Assembly (NCBI GenBank): GCA_017512365.1
Contig: JAFWGQ010000066.1
Span: 1-64,000, forward strand
DNA: 64,000 nucleotides
Source of the DNA: Mogibacterium sp.
Lineage (GTDB): Bacteria > Bacillota > Clostridia > Peptostreptococcales > Anaerovoracaceae
Direction of reading: 5' to 3'
Shown: one piece after another, positions 1 to 9,499 of the stretch
How the letters are laid out: each line of letters starts with the position of its first letter
Position numbering within the stretch: position 1 is the stretch's first letter
Notes under the pieces: generated by a model
Databases searched by the model: none
The model's input: only the letters and a program-made list of their open reading frames with translations
Told to the model about the DNA's origin: nothing
Translations under genes and position numbers: made by a program

Positions 1-15
1 GCGAGCGACGCCGTC

Positions 16-138
16 AACAGACGCCGGGAGCTTCAGCTTTTGAGATCGTCAGTCGGGGATTGCGACCCGCCACTGACGATCGAATATGGAACCCGCCGCC
101 TATGCGCACATTGAGGCGGGGGACATCCGGCGTCTGTT
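16..138. other. Nested inverted repeats, three-way-junction shape
   Basis: Bases 16-27 (AACAGACGCCGG) are perfectly complementary to 127-138. They enclose two further hairpins: 44-53 with 72-81 (GATCGTCAGT/ACTGACGATC) and 92-97 with 115-120 (CCCGCC/GGCGGG). Together they could form a 12-bp stem carrying two hairpins. The element lies downstream of glgA. It may be a structured RNA, a REP-like palindrome or a mobile-element end; the sequence does not decide. A weaker hairpin (149-155/165-171) between it and glgA could be a terminator, but it lacks a T-run. Confidence 0.5.
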
Positions 139-220
139 ATACAGCGAAGACCGGGTATCATAAGCCCGGTCCTCATCAAAACTCGGTTGAATCGTTCGTT
201 TCAAAGCAGTGCTGAACGCA

Positions 221-1669
221 TCAGTCCAGCAGGCTCCTGTAGAGATCGCGGTACTTTGCTGCGGATTCCTCCCAGCCGTAGTGCATCTCCATCGCATTGC
301 GCTGCAGCTTCTTCCATGTATCAGGATGCTCGTACCATATGTTGAGCACGAGGTCCACCGCGTTCAGGAGCCCTGTCGTGTCGAAGTCCCTGAACGAGAA
401 GCCGTTGGCCTCCTCGCCGCAGTCCCAGTATCCGGACACCGTGTCTTTGAGGCCGCCCGTCTCTCTCACCAGAGGCAGGGTGCCGTAGCGCATCGCTATC
501 ATCTGGGCGAGCCCGCACGGCTCGAATTCGGACGGCATCATGAATACATCGGCGCCCGCGTAGAACCTGCGCGACATCGGCTCGTCGAAGGTGATCCTCG
601 CGGCGAAGTTCTCGCTGTTATTGTACGCGAAGTCGCCTATGGCGTGCTCGAAGCCGAAATCTCCCGTGCCGAGGACGGCGAGCTGCATCTCGCGCTCCTT
701 GAAGGCAGGCAGGAGCTCTGCCACGAGGTTGGCTCCCTTCTGCTTCGTCAGGCGGCTCACCATCACGAAGAGCGGGATGTTCGGGTCTTCTTTCAGGCCC
801 AGCTCCCTTTGCAGCACGAGCTTGTCCTCGAGCTTCTTTTCGACCGTGTCCGTCCTGTAGTTCGCGACTATGGCCTTGTCTGTGGCAGGGTCATAGACCT
901 TTCTGTCGATGCCGTTTATGATGCCGTAGAGCTTGTACTTCCTGGACTCGAAGAGCCCTTCGAGCCTCTCGCCGTACGCGACAGTGCAGATCTCTTCGGC
1001 ATAGGTCGGGCTCACTGTCGTCACCGCGTCGGAGTAGATGACCGCTCCCTGGAGGAAGTTGACCGAATCGTCCTTGTTCATCTGACCGTCAGCCGGCGAG
1101 CCCATGAGTCCCAGCACGTCGCCTATCATGTATCTGCTGTACTGGCCCTGGAATTTAAGGTTGTGTATCGTGAACACCGTCTTTATGCGGTCGTACAGAG
1201 GATCTCCGTTGTAGTGCTCTCTGAGGAAGACCGGGATCAGCGCCGTGTGCCAGTCGTTGCAGTGCAGGATGTCCGTCCTGTAGTTCTTGGCGATGTGCCT
1301 CACGGTCTCGAGGACCGCCTTCGAGAAGAACGCCACTCTTTCGCCGTCGTCGAATTCGCCGTATACCTGAGGTCTCCTGAAATAGTACTCGTTGTCGAGG
1401 AAATAGTATGTGACATTGCCCCTTCTCAGAGTGAAGAGCCCGCAGTACTGGGTCCTCCATCCGAGCCTGACCTCGTAGTTCTCCACGTATTTCATCTTGC
1501 GCCTGTACTCATCCGGTATGCTTCCCAGAAGAGGCAGGATCACTCTGGCGTCGAACTCGTCGTCCTTCACATACGACGGAAGCGCGCCGGCGACATCGCC
1601 GAGGCCCCCTGTCTTGATGAACGGCGTCGCTTCGAAAGCCGCGAATAATACTCTTTTCTTTTCTGTCAT
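221..1669 (-). CDS. glgA: Glycogen synthase (ADP-glucose type)
   Basis: 482 residues, the normal length for a bacterial GT5 glycogen synthase, which adds glucosyl units from ADP-glucose to the growing glucan in the cytoplasm. The N-terminal KTGGL substrate-binding motif is at residues 19-23. The C-terminal GT-B half has EFEPCGL and the TGGLKDTV stretch near residues 380-410. The start overlaps the stop of glgD by 4 bp, so the two are translationally coupled in the order glgC-glgD-glgA. Family and motifs are read from the protein; the pathway role is established for the family. Confidence 0.96.
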   Translation of the reverse strand: MTEKKRVLFAAFEATPFIKTGGLGDVAGALPSYVKDDEFDARVILPLLGSIPDEYRRKMKYVENYEVRLGWRTQYCGLFTLRRGNVTYYFLDNEYYFRRPQVYGEFDDGERVAFFSKAVLETVRHIAKNYRTDILHCNDWHTALIPVFLREHYNGDPLYDRIKTVFTIHNLKFQGQYSRYMIGDVLGLMGSPADGQMNKDDSVNFLQGAVIYSDAVTTVSPTYAEEICTVAYGERLEGLFESRKYKLYGIINGIDRKVYDPATDKAIVANYRTDTVEKKLEDKLVLQRELGLKEDPNIPLFVMVSRLTKQKGANLVAELLPAFKEREMQLAVLGTGDFGFEHAIGDFAYNNSENFAARITFDEPMSRRFYAGADVFMMPSEFEPCGLAQMIAMRYGTLPLVRETGGLKDTVSGYWDCGEEANGFSFRDFDTTGLLNAVDLVLNIWYEHPDTWKKLQRNAMEMHYGWEESAAKYRDLYRSLLD

Positions 1670-2769
1670 ATAGTCTTGCCCTTTCCGATGACTACAGGCT
1701 CTCCGTCGCCTCCGTAGATCTTGACGCCCTCGCTTATGGTGACGTACTTGTCTGCGATCACGTTGTCGATAACGGCTCCGGCTCCTATGGTCCCGTGCAT
1801 CATTATCACGCTGTTTCTGACCACCGCGCCCTTTTCGACGTTGACGCTCCTGAATATGATGCTGTTCTCGACCCTGCCTTCGATGCGGCAGCCCGCCGAG
1901 ATGACGGAATTCCTCACATCGGCTTCAGGCGAATGCAGCACAGGAGCCTCGTCCTGGGCCTTGGTGAATATAGGTCTTTCATCGTTGCAGAAGACCTCGT
2001 TGCGGATATCGTAGTCCATCATGGCCTGATTGACCTTCAGGAAGTCCGCAGGGTTCTTGATCTTACCGAGATATCCCTTGAACTCAAAGCTGTCGATGTC
2101 CGTAGTATCCATGTTCTCCCTGATGATCTGTATCATGTCAAGATACTCCAGTGTGTCGTACCAGTTCATGAAGTCGAGCATGTACTCCCTGTCGACGATG
2201 AAGCAGTCGGCGAAATAGTTCGACCACGCGTAGCCGTTCTCGTTTATCGCTCTGACCGTTCCGTCATCATCGATGTCGAGGAAGTATCCGAAATAGTCCT
2301 CGCCTCTCGGGACCTTCTTGTATACCATGGTGATCGGCTTGTCGGACTTCTGGTGCTGCTCGATAAGCGGCCTGAAGTCGATGTTCCATACGTCTGTGCT
2401 GCCGGCCATGATGACATAGTCGGAGCTCTCCTTTTCGAAGAACACCCTGCATTTTATGATGTCCCTCAGGAGGAACCTGCTGCCCGAGGACTGCAGTCCG
2501 TAAGCCGAGCCCGGCATGATGAAGAGTCCGCCGTTCTTGCGGTCGAGCGACCACGGACGTCCTACTCCGACGTGATCGACCAGCGATCCCGAATTGTACG
2601 GCGCTATGACGCCTACCGTCGTGATCCCCGAATTTGCCATGTTGGACAGCGCGAAGTCTATCAGTCTGTATCTGCCTCCGTAAGGAAGCGAAGCCAGCGA
2701 TCTGCTGCTCAGAAGATCGCCGAACATGCTGCTGTTGTAGTTAGCAGAAATTAGTCCTACTGTTCTCAT
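1666..2769 (-). CDS. glgD: Glycogen biosynthesis protein GlgD (ADP-glucose pyrophosphorylase-like subunit)
   Basis: 367 residues. An N-terminal nucleotidyltransferase fold (RLIDFALSN near residue 35) is followed by a left-handed beta-helix C-terminus. The usual GGxGxRL nucleotide-binding loop of GlgC is replaced by an N-terminus beginning MRTVGLISANYNSS, as is typical of GlgD. In Firmicutes GlgD is thought to assemble with GlgC and modulate it. It lies 14 bp downstream of glgC and overlaps glgA, consistent with one operon. Confidence 0.93.
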   Translation of the reverse strand: MRTVGLISANYNSSMFGDLLSSRSLASLPYGGRYRLIDFALSNMANSGITTVGVIAPYNSGSLVDHVGVGRPWSLDRKNGGLFIMPGSAYGLQSSGSRFLLRDIIKCRVFFEKESSDYVIMAGSTDVWNIDFRPLIEQHQKSDKPITMVYKKVPRGEDYFGYFLDIDDDGTVRAINENGYAWSNYFADCFIVDREYMLDFMNWYDTLEYLDMIQIIRENMDTTDIDSFEFKGYLGKIKNPADFLKVNQAMMDYDIRNEVFCNDERPIFTKAQDEAPVLHSPEADVRNSVISAGCRIEGRVENSIIFRSVNVEKGAVVRNSVIMMHGTIGAGAVIDNVIADKYVTISEGVKIYGGDGEPVVIGKGKTI

Positions 2770-2783
2770 TTATCCCGCCTCCT

Positions 2784-3914
2784 TTATATTGACAGCTTTG
2801 CCTTGCCGAATACTTCAGTCTTGCCTTCCGGATCGCCTATGGTCTCATTGTCGCCCGTGACATGGCCCTCGTTTATGATTGCGTTCTTGACGACGCAGTC
2901 CCTTCCTATGATGGCGTCAGGGAGCACGATCGAATCCTCGACGACGGACCCCTCGCCTACCACAGCGCCGGACCCGAGTATGGAATGCTTGACTGTTCCG
3001 TACACGGTGCAGCCGTTGCATATCATGGAGTTGCTGATGTTGGCGTCAGGCCCGATGAACTGCGGCGGATACATGTTCGAGTTGCTGAAGACCTTGAAGT
3101 CCTTCGTGAAAACGTCGATGTCCACCTGTGTGTCCATCAAGTCCATCTGGCTGTCGTAGTAGCTCGATACGGTACCGACGTCTCTCCAGTAACCTCCGAA
3201 CCTGTATACTATGAGCTTCTTTCCCTCGGCGAGCATCTTAGGGATGATATCCCCGCCGAAGTCGTGGCCGGTGTTCTCGGCCTCGTGGTCCTCGAGAAGC
3301 GCCTTTCTCAGAGCTTCCCACCTGAAGATGTAGATGCCCATCGAAGCCAGATTGCTGTCCGGCTCCTTCGGCTTCTCGGTGAACTTCACGATATTGCCCT
3401 CATCATCGGCCGTCATGATGCCGAAGCGGCTCGCCTCTTCCCAAGGGACCTCCTTGACTGAAACGGTGAGGTCGGCGTCCTTGGCGATGTGCTCTTCGAG
3501 CATGATCCTGTAGTTCATCTTGTAGATGTGGTCGCCCGAGAGTATGAGCACATGCTCCGGGTTATACATGTCGATGAAGTCGATGTTGTGATAGATGGCG
3601 TCCGCCGTGCCCTCATACCACTCGCCGCCGGTCTCTCCGGCGTAAGGAGGCAGTATGTGCACGCCGCCGTCGGCTACCGACATGTCCCAGGACTCGCCTG
3701 TCCCGACGTATCTGTTCAGGACGAGCGGCTTGTACTGTACCAGGATGCCGACGGTGTCTATCCCGGAATTCACGCAGTTCGAGAGGCCGAAGTCTATGAT
3801 GCGGTACTTGCCCCCGAACGATACCGCTGGCTTGGCGATGTTTGTCGTCAGGCGCCCCAGTCTGCTGCCCTGCCCGCCGGCAAGGAGCATCGCGATGCAT
3901 TTTTTCTTTTTCAT
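2784..3914 (-). CDS. glgC: Glucose-1-phosphate adenylyltransferase
   Basis: 376 residues. The N-terminal loop [13 protein letters not shown] and the [13 protein letters not shown] motifs are intact, followed by a beta-helix domain from about residue 290. It makes ADP-glucose from glucose-1-P and ATP, the committed step of glycogen synthesis. A GAGGAGG ribosome-binding site lies about 10 bp before the ATG. It is first in the glgC-glgD-glgA run; glgP lies about 110 bp upstream on the same strand. Confidence 0.95.
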   Translation of the reverse strand: MKKKKCIAMLLAGGQGSRLGRLTTNIAKPAVSFGGKYRIIDFGLSNCVNSGIDTVGILVQYKPLVLNRYVGTGESWDMSVADGGVHILPPYAGETGGEWYEGTADAIYHNIDFIDMYNPEHVLILSGDHIYKMNYRIMLEEHIAKDADLTVSVKEVPWEEASRFGIMTADDEGNIVKFTEKPKEPDSNLASMGIYIFRWEALRKALLEDHEAENTGHDFGGDIIPKMLAEGKKLIVYRFGGYWRDVGTVSSYYDSQMDLMDTQVDIDVFTKDFKVFSNSNMYPPQFIGPDANISNSMICNGCTVYGTVKHSILGSGAVVGEGSVVEDSIVLPDAIIGRDCVVKNAIINEGHVTGDNETIGDPEGKTEVFGKAKLSI

Positions 3915-4023
3915 GGATGATCAGCCTCCTCTTTTTTAAGTTGCGCTTCTTTTATTATCTGTATCTGTTCTGCGGTCCCGGACTCCATTTTTGCTTCCGG
4001 TCCCGCCGCTTTCTTCCGGCTTT

Positions 4024-6441
4024 CTACAGAACGCCCCAGATCTCCCTGGCGTATTCCGTTATGGTGCGGTCGCTCGAGAAGAATGACGAATTGGCGATGT
4101 TGGCAAGCGACATCCTGGCCCATCTTTCCTTATCGTCGTATATCCTTCCCATCTCTTCCCATACCTTGACGTATGAGTCGAAGTCTCCGAGCACGAAGTA
4201 CTCGTCGTTGCTCCTCAGAAGGGCGTCGTATATGCCCCAGAAGTCGTATCCGCAGCGCTTGAACGTGCCGTCCACGAGCTGGCTCGTTATGCGGGCGAGC
4301 CTCGGGTCGGAGTCCACGCAGCCCTGGGCCGAATAGCCGCCGTGCCTGCAGAAGTTGTCGACCTCGTCTGACGAATATCCGAAGATGCAGATGTTCTCCA
4401 TGCCCGCGAGCTGGCTTATCTCGACATTGGCGCCGTCCATGGTTCCGAGCGTCACGGCTCCGTTCATCATGAACTTCATGTTGCCCGTGCCGCTGGCCTC
4501 CTTGCCCGCGGTGGATATCTGCTCGCTTATGTCGGCCGCCGGATATATGATCTGCGCGTTGGATACGCGGAAGTTCTCTATGAAGACGACCTTGATCCTC
4601 TTGTTGACGTCAGGGTCGGCGTTGATGATGTCGGCCAGGCTGTTGATGAACTTTATGACCTCCTTCGCGAAGGCGTAGCCCTGAGCGGCCTTGCCGGCGA
4701 ACACGAATGTGTAGTTGTTGCCCGGAAGGTTCGGGTTTTCCTTGAGCCTGTTGTAGAGGTCGAGTATCTTGAACGCGTTCAGCAGCTGCCTCTTGTATGC
4801 GTGCATCCTCTTGACCTGGACATCGAAGATCGAATCCGGGTCGACCTCGATCTCCATGTTCTTTCTGATGTAGTCGGCGAGCCTCAGCTTGTTCTGCCTC
4901 TTGACAGCCATCAGTCTGTCGCGGAACGCCGGGTCGTCGGCGTGATCCTCGAGCATCTTTATCTGCCCGAAGGACTCATGCCAGCCCTGCCCGATCGTTT
5001 CGTCTATGAGCGAAGCGAGGCCCGGGTTGGCCTGCATCATGAACCTGCGGTGGCTGATGCCGTTGGTCTTGTTGTTGAACTTTTCAGGCGTCATGGCGAA
5101 GAATTTGCTGAACACCGTCTTCGAAAGTATGTCGCTGTGGAGCTCCGATACGCCGTTGACCGAGTGGCTTCCGATCACGGACAGATTGGCCATCTTGACC
5201 TCGTTGTCCCAGAGAGCCGAAGTCTCGCGGCTCAGCGACTGCCAGTCCTCGACGCCTGACGGAAGCTCCGACTGCCAGCGTCTGTTGATCTCGTCGATTA
5301 TCATGTAGATCCTCGGCAGAAGCTGCTGGAAGTGCGGGATAGGCCACTTCTCGAGCGCCTCAGGCAGCACCGTGTGGTTCGTGAACGACATGGTCTTTTT
5401 TGTGATCTCCCACGCGTCCTCCCACTCGAGTCCCTCCTCGTCGATGAGCACCCTCATGAGCTCTGGGATGCACATCGTCGGATGGGTGTCGTTTATGTGT
5501 ATCTGTATCCTGTCAGGGAACTTCTCCCACTCGCCCGAGCCGAAGAGATCCTTGTATTCCTTGACTATCATGCCTATGCCGGCGGCGACCAGGAAGTACT
5601 CCTGTCTGAGCCTCAGCTGCTTGCCGATGCCGTTGGTGTCGTCCGGATAGAGTATGCTCGTCAGAGCCTCTATCTGACTTCGCTCGGCCATGGCCTTGCT
5701 GTAATCTCCGGCGTTGAAGGCGGCCATGTCGATGGTGTCGTGCACCGGCTGCGCGTCCCAGAGGTGCAGGGTGTTGACGGTCCTGCCGCCGTAGCCGATG
5801 ACCGGCACATCGTAAGGCACGGCCCTGATCGTCGTATAATCGACGTGATTGTATTCCATCCGGCCGTCCTTCATCGTCCTCTCGACCTTGCCGCCGAATC
5901 TCACGATGACGGAGTCGTAAGGCTTTGCCGTCTCCCACGGATATCCCTCGTCGAGCCATGCGTCAGGCAGCTCGATCTGGTAGCCGTTCTCTATCCTCTG
6001 TCTGAAGAGCCCGAACTTGTACCTCAGGCCCATTCCGTCGCCGTTTATGTCGAGCGCGGCCATAGAATCGAGGAAGCACGCGGCCAGCCTTCCGAGGCCT
6101 CCGTTGCCCAGGCCGGGGTCAGGCTCGCGCTCGAGCAGTTCTTCGAGATCGATTCCCATGTCCCTGAGGCCGTCCTCAGCCTGCTTTCTGATGCCCAGAT
6201 TGAGCAGATAGTTCTCCATCAGCTTTCCGATAAGGAATTCCATCGAAAAGTAGTAGACCTTTTTCTCTTCTTTATCCTGTCCGAAGCCGGCCTTGTCCGC
6301 GCTCTCCACTGCCTCTTTTACGATGAGCTTCGCGAGGACAGCGAATCTGTCCTCACTGCCAAGATACTCGGGACCTCTCTCGAACATCAGCTTTGATATT
6401 AATGTATATTCCTTCTTGAAATCTTCTGCGGTTTTTATCAT
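4024..6441 (-). CDS. glgP: Glycogen/starch/alpha-glucan phosphorylase
   Basis: 805 residues, full length for GT35. The pyridoxal-phosphate lysine motif is visible as EASGTGNMKFMMNG in the C-terminal half, and the N-terminal GNGGLGRLAACFLDS signature near residue 110 is intact. It releases glucose-1-P from glycogen with phosphate, the reverse direction from the glgCDA products next door, so this locus carries both storage and mobilisation. The ribosome-binding site before the ATG is weak and distant (AAAGGG about 15 bp upstream). Confidence 0.96.
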   Translation of the reverse strand: MIKTAEDFKKEYTLISKLMFERGPEYLGSEDRFAVLAKLIVKEAVESADKAGFGQDKEEKKVYYFSMEFLIGKLMENYLLNLGIRKQAEDGLRDMGIDLEELLEREPDPGLGNGGLGRLAACFLDSMAALDINGDGMGLRYKFGLFRQRIENGYQIELPDAWLDEGYPWETAKPYDSVIVRFGGKVERTMKDGRMEYNHVDYTTIRAVPYDVPVIGYGGRTVNTLHLWDAQPVHDTIDMAAFNAGDYSKAMAERSQIEALTSILYPDDTNGIGKQLRLRQEYFLVAAGIGMIVKEYKDLFGSGEWEKFPDRIQIHINDTHPTMCIPELMRVLIDEEGLEWEDAWEITKKTMSFTNHTVLPEALEKWPIPHFQQLLPRIYMIIDEINRRWQSELPSGVEDWQSLSRETSALWDNEVKMANLSVIGSHSVNGVSELHSDILSKTVFSKFFAMTPEKFNNKTNGISHRRFMMQANPGLASLIDETIGQGWHESFGQIKMLEDHADDPAFRDRLMAVKRQNKLRLADYIRKNMEIEVDPDSIFDVQVKRMHAYKRQLLNAFKILDLYNRLKENPNLPGNNYTFVFAGKAAQGYAFAKEVIKFINSLADIINADPDVNKRIKVVFIENFRVSNAQIIYPAADISEQISTAGKEASGTGNMKFMMNGAVTLGTMDGANVEISQLAGMENICIFGYSSDEVDNFCRHGGYSAQGCVDSDPRLARITSQLVDGTFKRCGYDFWGIYDALLRSNDEYFVLGDFDSYVKVWEEMGRIYDDKERWARMSLANIANSSFFSSDRTITEYAREIWGVL

Positions 6442-6521
6442 GTTTTCAGTCAGTGCCCTTTCTTTTTTTATATCTCAGTCCGTTGACCCTTTCCTCTTTT
6501 GTCTCCGCTACCGGCGTGATG

Positions 6522-7346
6522 TCAGAGTTCTATGTATATGTCGCCGTCTTCATCTTCCCGGACCTGCGGCTGTCCCGGCTGCTGCCGGACAGGCCTCTGT
6601 GCCTGTGGCTGCTGAGCAGGCTGCTGCACCTGCCTCTGCGCCTGCGGCGGCGTATAGAATCCGGCTCTGTAGTCCTCTCTCGACATCCTCTTTATGGTGG
6701 AGATCGCCGCGATATAGAGTAACACTACGAATACCAGCAGAGGCATCGTTCCGCGATCGCCGAGGAAGGCGAAGGTGTCGTACAGTCCGTGGATGCCCAT
6801 AGGCACCAGAAGCGCGAGGAGGGTCCATTTGAACGTAGACTCTCCCGTCAGGCTCGCCTTCTTGGAATATGAGTAGAACACGCCCATGAACACTCCGCAG
6901 AACGCGTGCAGAGGAACGGCCGTGAACGCTCTTACTACAGCCGTCGGAAGGCCGTAGCTTGCGACGTACATTATGTTCTCGTAGATCGCGAAGCCCACAG
7001 CCGCGGATACGGCGTAGACTATGCCGTCAAATCGGTAGTTGAAGCCGGAGTATCTCCAGGATCCGAGCCTTGTCGCGAGATATTTTACCGTCTCCTCGAC
7101 GAGGGCCGCCATCAGGAAGGACTGCACGAGCGCGTTCTGGACCGACCCTTCCGGATACTTCGGCAGGAACGTGCTTTCGAGCTGTTCGAGGAAAGCCGCC
7201 GCCGTGCACGACAGGATCCCGAAAAAGATTATCCTGACGATCAGTCCGACCGGCTCCTTCTCGACCTTGTCCTTCTTGTATACATAAAATATGATCAGGA
7301 TGCCGGGGATGACGGCCAGCGCCATCAGGTTGGTATCGAGATACAT
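6522..7346 (-). CDS. PrsW-family glutamic-type intramembrane protease
   Basis: 274 residues with about seven hydrophobic segments. PrsW hallmarks are present: an EETVK motif near residue 85, a GFAIYEN segment, a conserved PLHAFCG histidine and an HGLYD motif. PrsW of Bacillus subtilis cuts the anti-sigma factor RsiW, but the substrate of distant homologues is usually unknown. The C-terminal about 50 residues are a Gln/Pro-rich, low-complexity tail ending in an acidic stretch, probably cytosolic and not needed for catalysis. No anti-sigma factor is visible in the window. Confidence 0.85.
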   Translation of the reverse strand: MYLDTNLMALAVIPGILIIFYVYKKDKVEKEPVGLIVRIIFFGILSCTAAAFLEQLESTFLPKYPEGSVQNALVQSFLMAALVEETVKYLATRLGSWRYSGFNYRFDGIVYAVSAAVGFAIYENIMYVASYGLPTAVVRAFTAVPLHAFCGVFMGVFYSYSKKASLTGESTFKWTLLALLVPMGIHGLYDTFAFLGDRGTMPLLVFVVLLYIAAISTIKRMSREDYRAGFYTPPQAQRQVQQPAQQPQAQRPVRQQPGQPQVREDEDGDIYIEL

Positions 7347-7423
7347 GATGATCTCCTTTCTTTATCTGTGTTGTTCGTAATTCTTCGTTATTCTTCGCTG
7401 TTCTTCGTTTTTTCCGGTCTCTG

Positions 7424-7516
7424 TCAGAGCCTGTTCCTGTTGTTCTTGTAGAGCAGCAGTATGTACCAGATGCACAGAGCTACGAGAACTCCGCCTGCTA
7501 TCCTTGCGAGTATCAT
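7424..7516 (-). CDS. 30-residue single-pass membrane peptide
   Basis: Small frame MILARIAGGVLVALCIWYIL... ending KNNRNRL. It has one hydrophobic segment (about residues 5-24) and a basic C-terminal tail. GGAAAGGAGCATATC directly precedes the ATG, giving a strong ribosome-binding site at good spacing; this is the main support. It sits 17 bp downstream of fbp and 77 bp upstream of the PrsW gene. No function can be assigned. Confidence 0.6.
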   Translation of the reverse strand: MILARIAGGVLVALCIWYILLLYKNNRNRL

Positions 7517-7533
7517 GATATGCTCCTTTCCCG

Positions 7534-9480
7534 TCAGTAGACTTCTCTGATGCCGCCGCTCACGAACTCGTCGTACAGCTTCTCGAGGTTCCTGATCTGC
7601 TCGCGGATCTCGCTTCCGTTGTCGGTATCCCTGATCAGCAGCCTCTCAGGCACCGAGTGCACCAGATGCATGACCGGCCTGTGGAAGACCTGCGTCCCGT
7701 CCTCGCGGAGCGGCTCGTAAGGCTTGTGCTCTGCGAGATACATGTGCTTGGATGTCATTATCGCCGTATATCCGGCTATGCCCGTCGTCTTGTGATAAGC
7801 CTTCGAAATGCCGCCGTCGATGATGAAGAGCTTGCCGTTCGCCTTTACCGGCGTCTCTCCTTTGATCAGCTTGACAGGAACGTGCCCGTTGAGGATGCGG
7901 CCGGTCTGCGGGTCGAGCCCGAACTCCTTGAGTATCTTGTTGGCGGTCTCTTCCTTTTCGATGAGCTTGTAGTACGGGACCGTGTGCTCCTTGTGAGTAG
8001 CCTTGTCCTCGATGAAGTAGCGCTCGAAGGTCGTCATCTTGTCCTTTCCGAACAGAGGCGAATCCTCGGAGAGCCACAGGTACCACATGATGGCCGCGGC
8101 CTCTGCCTGGGCCCTGCCTTCCGGCTTCTTGCGGGCCGCCCTGATCATCTGATCGAGCTTTTTGAGGTAGGCCGCGCCCTTGTACTTCTTGCCGTCGATC
8201 TCGACGTTCTTGAAGCTGCCTCTCTCGTTGAAGATCATGCAGCCGTGATAGAAGAGGTTGCCGTTCATGATCTTGAAGAGAGCGCCGTGCGAGAACATGT
8301 AGTTGATGTGTCTCTGCAGCTTCTCGGAGTTGATGATCGAAGACTCGAGGGCCACCATGACTTCCTCTTCCTCCGGAGTGAGCCTGTACGGGTCCTTCGG
8401 ATCGACTGTCGGAAGGTTCATGTCCCTCATCGGGTATTCCTTCCCCTCGACCGTGACTGTTCCCTTCTCGAAGTCCACGGCCTCAAGCAGGTTCCTGTGC
8501 TCCAGGCGGAACTCAGGATGCTTCTTTATCTCCTGTCCCTCGATCTTGAACTGGATGACCGAGATCATCTTGTGCATCTTGGCAGCGAGTTCAGGAGGGA
8601 TCGGGTCGTATTTGTTGGTCTCGAGGACGTTCGGCATGAAGTACTCGCACGGATCGTCCCCGTATATGTACTGTGCAAGGGACGCGAGCGGTCTCAGGTT
8701 GAATCCGTAGCCGACTTCGAGCATGTCGAAGTTGTTGTAGCGCACGTTGATGCGGATCATGGTCGCGATGCACGCGCGGTTCCCGCAGGCGGCTCCCATC
8801 CACAGGACGTCGTGGTTGCCCCACTGTATGTCCACTCCGCGGTTGGCCATGAGATAGTCCATGATGACGTGGGACTTCGGACCTCTGTCGAATATGTCTC
8901 CGATGATGTGGAGCCTGTCGACCGTCATGTTGGCTATGGTCTCGGTAAGATCGATGATGAACTCCCTGGCAGCGTCGTACTCGATCAGGGTGTCGATGAT
9001 CTCATCGTAGTATTTGTGCCTGTCGGTCACATCGTCCGCGAAGAGCAGCTCGTCCATGATGTATGACGAGAGCTCGGGCAGGCGCTTTTTGACCTTGGAC
9101 CTCGTGTATTTGTTGGATACGATGCGGCAGATGGCAAGGAGCCTTCTGATAGCGACCTTGCACCACGCGTCGAAGTCGCCTTCGCTCTTTTCCCTCCTGT
9201 TCATCTCCGCTTCCGGGTTGTAGATGAGGGAAGCCAGGTCGTCGCGTTCGCTCTCGGTGAGTATGTTGCCGAAGACCTCGTCTATCCTCATGCGGATCAT
9301 TCCCGAGCCGCTCCTGACGAAGTAGTGGAACGCGTCGTATTCGCCGTGTATGTCGCTCAGAAAGAATTCCGTAGCTTTCGGGAGCGCCAGTATGGCTCTG
9401 AGGTTGATGATTTCCGTCCTAACTCTCCTGCGGTTAGGGAACTTCTCCGCGAGAAGTCTGAGATACTGCTTGTCAGGCAT
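7534..9480 (-). CDS. fbp: Fructose-1,6-bisphosphatase class III
   Basis: 648 residues, typical of Firmicute class III FBPase (B. subtilis YydE/Fbp type). Metallophosphatase motifs are present: SDIHGEYD near residue 44, GDIFDRGP near 195 and GNHD near 221, with further histidines (NGHVPV, near 543) in the C-terminal half. It hydrolyses fructose-1,6-bisP for gluconeogenesis. With PPi-PFK at 23.8 kb and the glycogen genes alongside, this gives both directions of the F6P/F1,6BP step in one region. Confidence 0.95.
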   Translation of the reverse strand: MPDKQYLRLLAEKFPNRRRVRTEIINLRAILALPKATEFFLSDIHGEYDAFHYFVRSGSGMIRMRIDEVFGNILTESERDDLASLIYNPEAEMNRREKSEGDFDAWCKVAIRRLLAICRIVSNKYTRSKVKKRLPELSSYIMDELLFADDVTDRHKYYDEIIDTLIEYDAAREFIIDLTETIANMTVDRLHIIGDIFDRGPKSHVIMDYLMANRGVDIQWGNHDVLWMGAACGNRACIATMIRINVRYNNFDMLEVGYGFNLRPLASLAQYIYGDDPCEYFMPNVLETNKYDPIPPELAAKMHKMISVIQFKIEGQEIKKHPEFRLEHRNLLEAVDFEKGTVTVEGKEYPMRDMNLPTVDPKDPYRLTPEEEEVMVALESSIINSEKLQRHINYMFSHGALFKIMNGNLFYHGCMIFNERGSFKNVEIDGKKYKGAAYLKKLDQMIRAARKKPEGRAQAEAAAIMWYLWLSEDSPLFGKDKMTTFERYFIEDKATHKEHTVPYYKLIEKEETANKILKEFGLDPQTGRILNGHVPVKLIKGETPVKANGKLFIIDGGISKAYHKTTGIAGYTAIMTSKHMYLAEHKPYEPLREDGTQVFHRPVMHLVHSVPERLLIRDTDNGSEIREQIRNLEKLYDEFVSGGIREVY

Positions 9481-9499
9481 GTCTTCCTCCGTTCTCCTG

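Noticed and set aside
209..1648. Long open frame opposite glgA, and similar plus-strand frames opposite glgP, fbp, murA, glmM, the 930-residue oxidoreductase and others
   Set aside because: They are mirror frames of strongly supported genes, with no ribosome-binding site, protein-like composition or family match.
7370..7415. Tandem TTCTTCG-type decamers
   Set aside because: Only three to four imperfect copies in a short spacer; not enough to call a functional repeat.
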